Source: Ryuthela nishihirai
Taxonomy: Eukaryota; Arthropoda; Arachnida; Araneae; Heptathelidae
DNA: 64,000 nucleotides
Reading direction: 5' to 3'
Assembly: GCA_038380435.1 (NCBI GenBank)
Contig: JAWZYU010000011.1
Span: 80,824,501 to 80,888,500, forward strand
The notes under the pieces were generated by a model. The model made no database searches and was not told the origin of the DNA. It was given only the letters and a program-made list of their open reading frames with translations. Position numbers and translations under genes: made by a program. Below are positions 43,760 to 53,879 of this stretch, one piece after another; the first letter of the stretch is position 1, and every line of letters begins with the position of its first letter.

Positions 43760-46440
43760 CTGTGTCCTTCCCGATGTCTCTGATCAGAGAATTGCAGGAA
43801 CTTCCTGTGAGGTCTCTTCCTTGTCCACAGCTGACTCTAAGCCTTCCACAGGTATTTCTGGCAGCCCTTTGGAATCTCCCTCACTTGATTTTTACAGTGC
43901 TCCTGCTACCACTCTTTCTGAGCCTGGAAATGCTGATACTGCTGAATGCCCTGATATCAACAATGCATCAGCCGGCTCTGCTCCCGTCGGTGGGTCTCAT
44001 GTTGATGAGCCCCTTGTCGACCGCGCCTGCTGCATCATTGAAGCTGACCACCCCATCCCTCAGAACCCTGAGGGGATTTCTCCAGGTCATCTACAAAAGA
44101 AAGACAACTAGCCCCATACCACTGATTGTGTCTTCAACTACCTCCAGGCCTCTGAGTTCTTACATTCCCAATGCTCTCGCTGCTGAGATTATTAAGATCT
44201 TAGGCAGAATTGTGGTACAGTCATACTACATGGACAAAAGCAGTTTGCTCGTCAGAGTAAACTCTCCTACCCTAGCAGAGTGATTACGCTGCACGAAGTC
44301 TATTATGGGGATATCAGTCAGTGTCGAGTATATTGCCTCCTATTCCCATCCACAGGGCGTTGCTGAAAACGACGATACCTCCCTGTCTGTCGATGCTGTT
44401 TTGGAAGCACTCAGTGATCAAGGGGTGACAGTGGTCCAATGGATGTACCACTATCACACCACTGATTCCAGTGTCAGCAAGACCTCACTGAGGTAAGTGG
44501 TCCTCACCTTTTTGCCTCTACATGTCGACCATGTTACATACAGGGTTTCCGGAAAAGATTGTACCTATTTCTTCTTTTTTTTCTAGGTGACCCGTGTGTG
44601 GAGAGACATGTAACAAGCACTGATTGTAATAGACTGCAAAAGTTTCACTTGAAATACCCGCCGTGCGCATGTGCACTGTTTTTTCAAAATGGCGCCGACC
44701 AAACAATAGAAGGCATTTTGTGTTGTAAAATATGTGAAAACGATGTCTGTTATCACAGTTCAACCCAATTTTCGGCGACAGTTTAGGGTTGATCCTCCTG
44801 ACAAGAATTCCATTAAGCATTGGTATATGCAATTCCCGGAGAGAGGTTGCCTGTGCAAAAGCAAAGGCACGGTCTCCCGTCATGTTCAGAGGAGGTAGTG
44901 GACAGAGTTCGGCAATCCTTACAGTGCAGTCCCATGAAGTTGGTTCGAAGGGCGAACCGTGAGTTGGAAATGACCCTCTCTAAGGTATGGGATGTGCTTC
45001 ATAAGCGTTTGAAATTTAAGGTTTACAAGCTGCAACTTCTGCAGGCACTCACTGAACGAGACAAAGCACTTCGCTCGGTCTTGGGAATTGCTTGAGAATG
45101 ATGATTTCAGGGAGAGGATCGTGTTCAGTGATGAGGCGATCTTCCACATCAACGGCAGAGCCAACAGACATAACGTTCGGATCTGGGGTTCCGAACATCC
45201 TCATGCAGTCATTGAGCATGAGAGAGATTCTCGAAAGTTGAATGTCTTTGGTGCCATATCCAGAAGGAAGCTTTAGAGGCCTTTTTTCTTTGCAGAAAAC
45301 ACCTTTACTGAACTCTCGTATCTGAACATGCTCGAGAATTAGATGATGCTCCAACTTGAAGAGGGCTCACAGGATTTCGTTTTCCAACAAGATGGAGCTC
45401 CACCCCACTACCTCAATGAACATGTCCCACAACGATGGATAGGTCGCATTGGTCCTGACGATGAAGCTTTGTTAAGATGGCCCCCGAAGTCCCCAGACAT
45501 GACACCGTGTGATTTCTTCTTGTGGGGCTTAGTCAAGGACAGAGTCTTTGTCCCACCGTTGCTTCGAGATTTTGTGGAGCTGAGAAAGCGAATCATTGGA
45601 GCCTTGGCTGCTGTTACAGGAGACATGTTGATTCGAGTATGGGAAGAAATGGACTATCGACTAGATATCTGTCATGTCACGAAGTGTGCACACATTGAGT
45701 CTTTGTAAGATATGTTAAAAACACTTGGAGAGATTGTCTTACTTTTGTTGTAGAAAGCATTCTCATATCACATCATGGTGTCGAGAATAAATTTTTTAAA
45801 AAAGGGACTATCTTTTCTGGACACTCTGTATTACAGTGGATGAAAACTTCAAGGCTCCACTGCAGTGCTTGAAGTACTAGTGCTTTGATCACATTGTAAA
45901 GCACTGCCACGGCTCCATCCAGAGTAAGTGCTACAGTGGGCACCACTCTCATAAGCAGTATAAACACACCAATTGTGGTGGACCCCATGCCGCCATATGT
46001 TCTGAGGAAGAAGGAAGCAGGTCCAACACACCTGCACTACAAAACCCAGCAGAATCCCTCTGCAGAGTTTGATGGTAACACCTCCTCTGCCTCTCAGTAA
46101 CATCTCCTCAGTCGGCGTCTCTTTGACCCTCGGTCAGCTTTGCTGCTGCCACGAGAGGTCTTGACACCTGCTGCTGCCATGGAAGTCAGGTCAGTGGAGA
46201 TGCCAGTGCTTGAAACCCTAGAACCTACTGCTGCCCCCGATCCCTTGCCCCTTTCTGTACTGATGCCCTGTACTCCTGTTCTTGAGCCTTCAGCTACTGC
46301 AAGTACTTCCATGGTGCAGGATTCTGCTATGACCACCGCACCACTCAGGTCCAGCAGTTGCCCAAAAATATCAAGGGGTCAAGGAAGAATATGGCTGCTC
46401 ATCTTCCTGAACGAAGAAGCCTTCCTCTGCCTTGACGCAT
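43760..46440 (+). pseudogene. LINE gag-like ORF1, split by a mariner insertion
   Basis: A Ser/Pro-rich N-terminal part (43821-44111) leads to a conserved gag core. VQSYYMDKSSLLVRVNSPT is near 44215, then a GISVSVEYIASYSHPQGVAE segment and LEALSDQGVTVVQWMY near 44400-44450. After the mariner (44541-45828) come zinc-knuckle remains (NCGGPHAAICSEE near 45975). A Pro/Thr/Ser-rich tail is open at 46140-46442. Gag-like proteins of this kind bind element RNA. Several frames are used, so it is dead. Confidence 0.78.
44541..45828 (+). mobile_element. mariner/Tc1-superfamily element with TA target duplication
   Basis: The ends 'cagggtttccggaaaagat' and the complement of 'cagagtgtccagaaaagat' are inverted repeats bounded by TA (44539-44540 and 45829-45830). 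The transposase is on the plus strand. The N-terminal part starts near 44741 (MSVITVQPNFRRQFRV). The catalytic parts are IVFSDEAIFHINGRANRHNV with the first Asp near 45130, FVFQQDGAPPHY with the second Asp near 45385, and WPPKSPDMTPCDFFLWG near 45480 with Asp as third residue (DDD). The last part is open from 45343 to 45708. Frame breaks occur near 44800-45070 and at 45275. Confidence 0.88.
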
Positions 46441-47625
46441 AAGGACTTCAGGAACTCTGTCGTCCTGCCCACCATCCTCTCACTTCTAGTGGACGTGATC
46501 TAGGCCATTGCTTCCGCCCTACCTGCGGAGAATAGACATAGAATCCTTACGATCCTCAACCAACTGGCTACTCTCATTTCGCACTTTATGGACTGCTAGG
46601 TACTCTGTTGAGACTACTCTCTCCTAGGTCTTTTTATTTCCAACCCTTTTAAAAGCATGGCCACCAGAATATCTAGCGTCTTTGCCATTCTACAGTGGAA
46701 TTGTAGAGGATTCAGGACCAAAGCTACCGACCTTAGGAACTACATCACCATCATGCCAGTTGCCAGCCTTGCCCTTTGTAAGGCCAATGTGACTGATCAC
46801 TGTCTTCAAGCTTTACATTGTGCACACGGGCAAAACTCATCCGTTCTCCTCTAATGCGGCGATTCTTGGGCACAAGAATGTCATGCATCATGCTATTGAT
46901 CTCACTTTCACTGATACAGTGATTTCGTAGCATTCCGCATCCAGCTGAACAGCCATGATATCACCCTAATATCCTGTTACATCTGGCCATCCACTGCCTT
47001 TCCTGTATCCACCTTACAGGATATTCTCTTGCAGTGCCCACAGCCCTGGGTTCTCTGTAGGGACCTTAATTCCCACAGTCTATCCTGGGGCGGAGACATC
47101 AGAAGGGGAATGACATCGAGAATGTCGTCTTGCAGAATCACCTATTTATTGACAACGATGGCTCTCTCACTTTCTATCCCCACCAGTGACTGATCTGAAT
47201 ATGTCTCAGCAGCCCTGCTCTGGGAGTGAGCCTTGTTAAAATGATCGTTTCACCTTGCAGGAAATCATTTCTGTCATTGAAGCTTCGAAGTCAAAGGCCC
47301 TGATGGCGTCAGCTATACTCAGTAGCTAACCTGTGTCCTGAGGCTATGCTTGTGCTTCTTAAAGCCTTCAATCACTCCTGGCCACCTCCACTATCCCTGA
47401 TTCTTTGAAGGCTACGCACATAGTACCTATCTTGAAGCAGGGAAAACCCACCACTGATCTCTCTTCATACAGGCCCATTACTCTATCTTTTTGCCTCTGC
47501 AATATCCTAGAGAGACTTGTCCTTGGACGCCTGGAATGGTACCTGAAGTCCAAGGGCCTTTTCCCCGACAGCATGTCTTTTTTTCCGCAAAGGGAGGTGC
47601 ACATTCGATAATCTGATTGACTTCG

Positions 47626-47658
47626 CCTCTGCCATAAGATATTTTCTTATGGCAGAGG
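47626..47658. repeat. 14-bp perfect inverted repeat with 5-nt loop in LINE RT region
   Basis: Arms 47626-47639 (cctctgccataaga) and 47645-47658 are exact reverse complements. The RT reading frame reaches the hairpin and is lost there, so the second arm is probably an inserted inverted copy. Confidence 0.9.
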
Positions 47659-48430
47659 TGGCACCGATATTTTCCGCAGACTCCATGATCTTGGTCTCAT
47701 AGGATATAGCATACACTGGATCACGGCGTCAAGACAGACAACAGGACAGTCCACGACAAGACAGACAACACAATCAGTGCTCTCCACATCATCAATCATA
47801 TAGTTCCTCAGGGGGGTGTCCTCATCCCGATGCTTCTGAACATCTTGCTGTCGAGCCTACCCTCTCGACTCGAGAATAGAGTGGGAATTTCCATCTATGC
47901 TGATGACATCTGTGTCTGATTCCCTAGCCAAGACGCTACCTACGCTCAGCTCAAGATTAAACGAGCCATGCCCATTGTCGTCAAGTTTTTCAACAACCTA
48001 GTCTTTCCACCGATAAGACTGTGTCCGTGGTTTTCACTAAGAGATGCCTTTCACCGACCTTCCCCGCCCTCATGTTTGGACCTGACTACATCAAGGTCGT
48101 CAAACAGCATAAGTTCCTCGGTGTCATCCTTGACAACAGGATGACCTGGGGATCTCACATCCAGCATCTTAAGACAGTTGCCACTGCGCAGAGAAATATA
48201 CTGTCTTTCCTTGCTGGTACCCACTGGAGAAGTTCCTGCAAGACACTCCTGGTCTTGTACAGGCACTTTATCCTCTCCTGCATCAACTACAGTGGTCACC
48301 TTGTGAGCAATGCTTCTGCTTCATAGCTGAGTAAGTTGGCCACTGTCCACACTATATCTCTGTGCCTCTGTCTCTGACTCTGCCCTAACACCCCTAATGT
48401 GTCTGTCATCGCAGAGGCTGACGACAATGC

Positions 48431-48462
48431 CTTTCCATCTGCATCGGGATGCAGATGGAAAG
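48431..48462. repeat. 15-bp perfect inverted repeat with 2-nt loop in LINE ORF2
   Basis: Arms 48431-48445 (ctttccatctgcatc) and 48448-48462 are exact reverse complements with only 'gg' between. Such a tight hairpin fits a snap-back copying event. Confidence 0.92.
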
Positions 48463-49640
48463 TCAATGTCGTCCAGGAAGAGAGATATATTTTGTGTCAT
48501 CTTTCGAGGTTCCACACTCTACATTTTAATCATGAGCTACTCAGGAAGCTGCAAAACAGGCTATGCTCTGCCATCACAATGTCTGCCACTGACTTCTATG
48601 ACCCAGTCCACCTTGCTAGCTTCCTGACCATCCTCCCTGGAGGATCAGTGATCTTATGATCATATGTCTCTTCTCTTGGTCTAATGAGCGACTCCAACCA
48701 GTGGCCATCAGGCTTCTCTCCACCTCCTATGTCACTGCACGATATGAGAGGTGTTCCGAGGTCTACACTGATGGATCTGTTGATCGGAAGAGACTACGTG
48801 CTGTCTCTGCGTTTGTCATCCCTGATACTGACATCGCCAGTGGTTTCTGTCTTCCACAATCTCACTTCCTCCACGTGTGCTGAGTTCCATGCTATCCTGG
48901 AAGCTGTACTTTTCATCCACACCCTCGGGTGTGGCAACTTTGTCATCCGTTGTAATTCAAAGTCAGCCTTGCAAGCTCTCCAGATAGGAGACAGCAAGAG
49001 CTGCAACCCTTTCCTTATTGAGATCATGGAGATATGCTCCAAGCTCACTTCTGCCTGTATCACGATCCATTTCCAGTGGATCCCCTCCCATATAGGGATA
49101 CCTGGCAATGAGCTTGCTGATCAGATCACGAAAGAGGTTCTTGAGAGTCACAGGTACATTACTAAATTCCCTCTCCCTCTCAGCCACTGCAAGACTTTTG
49201 CCTCACAGCTGATGAGCCAGTATCGTCTTGCCCAGTGGCGGAGAGACTCCAGTTGTTCCTCTTTTAGGCACCGATAGACCCTTCTCCCACTGCTCCTAAC
49301 CTCGAAGACCTCCACCGATCTGAGGAGACCCTCCTCCATCGCTTCCGAGTTGGTGTCTTCTACAGAAACTCCATGCTTCACACTCTCGGCAGAGCTTACA
49401 GTCCTAACTGTGCCACATACAACACACCTGAGGCTATCTTATACACCGATGAACTGCTGCCGCTACAATGCTGAAAGAGAAGCTTTGTTTCTGGAGTTTC
49501 GTGCTATCGGAAACATAGATTATTCCATTACCTCCTTTCTTGGTACCCATGAGAAAAAGAAGTTGCATCGAATTCGGATGTGACTACTTATTGATTTCTT
49601 TCAGAACATTGGCCTTTTCTGCAAGGTCTAATGTCTATTG

Positions 49641-50057
49641 CTTCATCACTTCTATCTTAAATCCAGTTAACGGGATTAGTATAGTTAATATATTCGTGAT
49701 ATAGCACAGAGGAAGTATCCTCTATCTCTGCTCTCTCGTCCTCCTATTGTGACTGGTGAAGGGAGCCCCTCATTGGAGGCTAATTTCACTATGATCTTAC
49801 AACAACTTGAACCTTGGTTTCGATGCATATGCTAAAAAATTGTCGAGATTGCAGAATTTAGTGAAAGATGACCAGATAGCTTTCTGTATCCTTTTTTACA
49901 GAAAATTTCATATCCTAAAAATATTACCAACGATTTCAAATTTCTTCATCCCCATTTTTTCTCGCAGATACACCAACGATTTCAAATTTCATTACTTATT
50001 TTTTTCTCTCACACACACCGATTCACTCATATTTTCTCTCTTAAAACATGCAAACAT
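49641..50057. other. LINE 3' region and simple-sequence spacer
   Basis: The first part is probably the LINE 3' UTR. From about 49915 a 44-bp-spaced direct repeat with 'accaacgatttcaaatttc' appears twice (49927 and 49971), followed by 'ctctcacacacaccgat'. Similar 'cacacaccgatat...ttttctct' sequence recurs on the far side of the RTE copy at about 51730-51770, which suggests that the RTE copy inserted into this tract. Confidence 0.5.
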
Positions 50058-51707
50058 TTCCAAATTTCATCATCATCATCATCAAGCAGCCATGGGCTAT
50101 GGAGGTCCAGTCAGACCATGAAATTTTCTTCTCAAGCATATCTGACCTGAGCGACATCTGCTGCATCAGAGCACTGCACAACAATTCTAACAAGGTCCTG
50201 TTTGACATTGTCTGCCCACCACATCCTAGGTCTCTCCTTCTTTCTGAGGCCTTTAGGCACACTGTTCATAACCCTATGAATCTATATTCGCCATCTATAA
50301 TTATCCATACGGATAGCATGGCTAAACCAACGGAGTCTCTGCACAATATGCTGCTTAAAAGAGGTTGCCGACTCATTTGCCTAACCTCATCATTACTTAC
50401 AAAGTTGAACCACCAAATGCCCAAGATACTGCGTAAGATTCTAGAATCAAAAGCATCTATTTTCCTATTATCTTGTTTATACAGCGTCCACGTTTCACTA
50501 CCATAACTAACCCTAGAAAGAACCAAACTATTATACACTTCTTTAGGTGTATACGCCTATTCTCCACACTCTCCATAGATTCTTAAAAGTCCCGGCAGCA
50601 ATCCCTATTTGTCTGTTAATCTCATGCCGCACATCACCAGTATCAGTTACATAGCTCCCAAGTTAATTAAACTGTGACACCTGCTCAAGACTGCAACCAT
50701 TCAGATAAATTGAATCACAGTCTGCCTGGCCAATTTTCATCACGTTAGTTTTCCTTCTGTTTATAACCAAACCTACTCTACTACCAGTCTCATCAACAGC
50801 TCGAATGAAAGAGTTCATCCCATCGACATCATTTGCCAAAAAGGCAAATCATGTGGATGAGATCCTATCTACAGACCAATTAAGACCAAAATCTTTTCCT
50901 TTCGGTAAATTTCGCATAATATAATCAATAACCAAACTAAGGAGAAAAGGAGACAAAATGCACCCTTGTCGAACACCAGAAAAAATGCTAAACCAATTAC
51001 TACAAGCCTTACCAACTCTCACATACGATTCAGTGTTATTATAGAGAACTACCAGTCTGGTATATCATATGATCTCACACTCAACAACAAATTATGACGA
51101 TCAACAGAGTCGAAAGCCTTTTTAAAATCAACAAAGCTAGCAACCAAAGGTTTCTGAAACTCTAAACATTTCTCAAGAATCTGCCTAAGTGAAAATATCT
51201 GATCTACACATCCCCCACCACTTCTGAATCCACATTGTTCATCACGCAATTGCCTGTCAACCAGATTCTTAATTTTATTAAGCACAATCATGCAAAGAAC
51301 TTTACCTGGAACAGAGTAGGCTGATACCCCTATAGTTATCACAAGAACTGCGATCACCTTTTTTGAAAATAGGAGTAACAATAGCTCTGGTAAAATCCTT
51401 AGGAACCATGCCTTTATCATAAAAGATATTCCGAATTTCAGTCATCCAAGTGGTAACCGAAACATTCCCAGCTCTAAGCATTTCCGTAGTAATTTCATCT
51501 ACCCCTGGGGATTTATGAAGTTTAAGTTTAGAAATATCCAAAATAATTTCAGATTGTGTTATAGGACGAACATTAAAGTCACCAATGTCATCATTGCAAA
51601 CCATGGGAGTAGAACTAACCACATTGTTTAGACCATCACTAAAATGCTCAGCTCACCTAGCCATGACAGAATCCTCACCTTCTATAACCTTACCTTGTTT
51701 ATCCTTT
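50058..51707 (-). mobile_element. RTE copy, 3' half
   Basis: It starts at a (CAT)n tail (50058-50078). Reading inward on the minus strand it covers the C-terminal domain (50538-50266, including LRSILGIWWFNFVSNDEVRQ) and the RT (51420-51049, with QCGFRSGGGCVDQ and FVDFKKAFDSVDRHNLL). The pre-RT part follows (51622-51302, with KLKLHKSPGVDEITTEML). It is truncated at 51707. An internal segment around 50830-50890 that should contain the YADD region is rearranged. Confidence 0.9.
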
Positions 51708-51947
51708 CAGACACGCACTGACATATTTTCCCTATTACACACACACATACACCGATATCTTTTCTCTGTATTACGCACGCACAAGATTAACACAAAAAAA
51801 CTGCCACTTATGTGACTACCACCATGAATATTCTAACAGCATTAGATATATTAAGCAAGTGGGCAAATCTCTGCGGGAAGATAATTATGACACATTCCTG
51901 TATCATGAATCAAATGTTAGAAATGCTGCAATTAGATCTGTTATGTC

Positions 51948-51990
51948 TAAGCTCCGAGTTCAAAGCTTTAAGCTCTGAACTCGGAGCTTA
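51948..51990. repeat. 15-bp perfect inverted repeat with 13-nt loop near an arrestin exon
   Basis: Arms 51948-51962 (taagctccgagttca) and 51976-51990 are exact reverse complements. The loop itself contains 'aagctttaagctc', a partial copy of the arm. It lies in the arrestin intron, 47 bp beyond the donor of the exon at 52038-52165. Confidence 0.88.
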
Positions 51991-52037
51991 ATAAAATAAA
52001 CCTAAATTCCAAAAGACCAAACAAGACAGGGTTTTAC

Positions 52038-52165
52038 CTTTTATGACCTTTGTCAAAAGGAGATGTTCCGACTGTTATTCTGACCTCGTAGTAAACTCCG
52101 CATGGTTGACCTTCGTCTTCTTCACCTGGTCGCAAAACCACAGAATGAGGAGCATTGTCTGGCAG
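52038..52165 (-). CDS. Arrestin, N-domain exon
   Basis: This 128-bp exon follows an acceptor 'gattcttgcag' and ends before 'gtaaaacc'. It encodes LPDNAPHSVVLRPGEEDEGQ, then PCGVYYEVRITVG and ends DKGHKR. The pattern P-x-S-V-x-L-x-P-G-x-E-D-x-G-x-P-C-G-V-x-Y-x-V followed by a basic HKR is a hallmark of the arrestin N-domain. The 2-nt overhang AG joins G of the exon at 22333 to make the Arg of the HKR-NSV junction, exactly as in the family. Upstream exons with the receptor-binding finger region must lie at higher coordinates on this strand; none was recognised up to 64000. Confidence 0.95.
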
Positions 52166-52243
52166 CTGCAAGAATCAATTAATTTCATGAATAACAAAAA
52201 AGACACTTTTGTATTATTTTAGTTGGATATCATTACACAGTCG

Positions 52244-52521
52244 TATCAGAATAATATGATCACCTACCATAGTATATGTATGGTAGGTGGTCTTCCCATG
52301 GACGAGTGGTTAGCACGCTTGGCTACTGATCTAAGGGACCTGGGTTCGAGTCCCGGGTAAGGCATGGTTGTGTGTGTTGTTTTTCTGCTGAGGTCCTGCC
52401 ATCCTCACAGACCTACTACTTTGGCATATAAACTGACAGGCTCCTGTCAGACCTCTGTGGCAAGCAGCTGCTTGAGGGGGTATTTATTTATTTTTTTATA
52501 GGTGGTCATATTATTCTGATA
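52244..52521. mobile_element. Tiny palindromic element (28-bp arms) split by a SINE
   Basis: The left arm is 52244-52271. The right arm is in two parts, 52279-52292 and 52508-52521. Rejoined, it is the reverse complement of the left arm with one mismatch in 28, around the 7-nt loop gtatatg. The family 2 SINE sits between the two parts with a 9-bp target duplication (taggtggtc at 52284-52292 and 52499-52507). The uninterrupted unit would be 63 bp. It lies 78 bp upstream of the arrestin exon. Confidence 0.88.
52293..52498 (+). mobile_element. tRNA-derived SINE, family 2, well preserved
   Basis: The head has A-box-like 'acgagtggttagcacgc' and B-box 'gggttcgagtccc'. The body has 'ctgctgaggtcctgccatc', 'ggcatataaactgacaggct' and 'caagcagctgcttgaggggg', ending in a TATTTATT/T-rich tail. 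The target duplication taggtggtc flanks it. It is the best-preserved copy of this family in the window. Confidence 0.9.
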
Positions 52522-53875
52522 GGACTTGTTATGTTGCAAGCATAATTTCTATTTACAAACATCAAATCAAAATGAGTAAACGGTGTTACTATGGTAGTAT
52601 TATTTCTTATCCCAGAGCTACTTTCCACTGCTACAAATGCAAATGCTTTCTATTTGATTCTAACTGTAGTTTGAAAAACAACATTAATTTTGAAGACATA
52701 CGGTACTATCCATTTTTTAGGCCATTTCAATATTACTTGAGAAAACAAAAAGCGTCAGAACCACTCATTTTTATTTTTCAGACAAATATTATAAACCTTC
52801 CTAAAACGCTTAATACATTTCAACATTTTCCCATTTCATTCTTATTGCCGTGATATCCATCGTTTATGGTGACTCCAAATTGTGTAACAAAAGTCAATCA
52901 TGATAGATTTCATTATTCTTTTAACGTGTAAATGAATTACGTGAATATTTCATTGTGTCATAATAAAGGTCCGTATTTGTGAGTGGCGAAAAAAATTCGA
53001 TGTTTCTTAATAAACAGTTTGCAGTTGTTGTGTTAACACTTCAGCCAGTGATGGAAAACCATTTTAATTACTGTGGGTATTGTTTTAAATTTTTAATGTT
53101 CTTTTACACCGTTTTGTGTTTCATACTAATAGTTAAAACAGAATGTGGTAGTAATGCCATCTTCTTCACTTGGCCACAAAATTGCACCCACCCCTCTCCC
53201 TTTACACTTAAGAATAAGGAATCCAAAATGCGATGACACCTCAAGTAGTCCATTTGTCACAGAGGTCTGTCAATATCCTTTCAATACAGCAAATATATGT
53301 AAGAATGTGAGACCTGAAAAGAAACACGACATACATCAGAAAGAATATTATGGCTTATCAGAGATTCAAATCCAGGTCTAACGCCTATTGCATCCATTTA
53401 TTTTCTTCTTGTTGCCATTGAATATATATGTATTATAGGTATACTTCAGTAGTGTTCTAAATGGGAATGCAAGCCACTTATTTGTTATTCGTAGCCTACA
53501 GAGATGAGCTTGGGCTCAAACTCTCGAGCCAGCCGGAGACCAAAGTTATGGAGTCCATGTCCATCCGAGTCTGAACCATTTCGACAATTGTTCAGCCTGT
53601 GTCCTCCGGAGTCTGAATCATTTTAATATAATTTAATCCGTTCAGCGCATTGTGATGTTACTCTCTGTCGTCTGTCTATTGAGATCCTTTGGGATGTCTC
53701 TCAGGTTCGATCGTGATACGCAAACGGGTGAGTCTTTCTTTGGGCTTCTCTGATTCGAGGAAAAAACGCAGGGACTCAATACTGAGCTACTCTTAATAAA
53801 ATGGTTCAACGCCAGTCTTTAGTTAACAAACAATTACACTGGTTTACAAGGTTTTTATAACATGAAAAAGTTTAG
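52522..53875. other. Stretch without recognised gene
   Basis: A 93-codon plus frame at 52572-52853 and a 78-codon frame at 53145-53381 show no family signature. The segment at about 53490-53720 is GC-richer and has a short direct repeat 'ccgagtctgaaccattt' / 'ccggagtctgaatcatttt' (about 53564 and 53610). It may be an unrecognised transposon piece. Confidence 0.4.
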
Positions 53876-53879
53876 CTGC

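Larger units (their letters stand above)
46657..49300 (+). pseudogene. LINE ORF2: endonuclease, reverse transcriptase, RNase H relics
   Basis: The endonuclease start is at 46657 (ILQWNCRGFR, the first conserved strand with Asn). The RT region has THIVPILKQGKPTTDLSSYR near 47410, then SFCLCNILERLVLGRLEWYL. A YADD-like 'SIYADDICV' is near 47895, and KVVKQHKFLGVILDNRMTWG near 48080. RNase H (48684-49277) contains AEFHAILEAV with the catalytic Glu, RCNSKSALQAL and FQWIPSHIGIPGNELAD with the final Asp. The first Asp region (YTDGS near 48760) lies in another frame. Inverted duplications at 47626-47658 and 48431-48462 interrupt the frame. Confidence 0.82.
43236..49640 (+). mobile_element. Decayed LINE with gag, endonuclease, RT and RNase H (I/LOA-like)
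   Basis: The order on the plus strand is gag-like ORF1 (about 43760-46440, interrupted by a mariner), endonuclease (from 46657, LQWNCRGFRTKATDLR), reverse transcriptase (about 47400-48320) and RNase H (48684-49277). The closing RNase H domain and CCHC-type gag point to I-like or LOA-like clades and not to the RTE family that dominates elsewhere. The GC content is higher than around it. All genes carry frameshifts and stops. Confidence 0.85.
22334..52037 (-). other. Arrestin intron of about 29.7 kb, packed with mobile elements
   Basis: The donor side is 'AAG|gtaaaacc' at 52037 and the acceptor side is 'ctcttttag' ending at 22334. The interval contains RTE, Tc1/mariner, hAT, LINE, SINE and virus-like relics in both orientations and satellite-like DNA, plus one possible short host exon at 30190. 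Size growth by insertion is the simplest explanation. The splice sites and both flanking exons remain intact, so the gene probably remains functional. Confidence 0.85.

Noticed and set aside
52293..52370. tRNA-like sequence with A and B boxes
   Set aside because: It is the head of a SINE with a conserved body, a tail and a target duplication; it does not stand alone as a tRNA gene. The same applies to the heads near 1632, 11592, 26280 and 33080.
52572..52853. 93-codon plus frame with several Cys and aromatic residues
   Set aside because: No conserved spacing typical of a zinc finger; no matching copy in the window. Left as unassigned.
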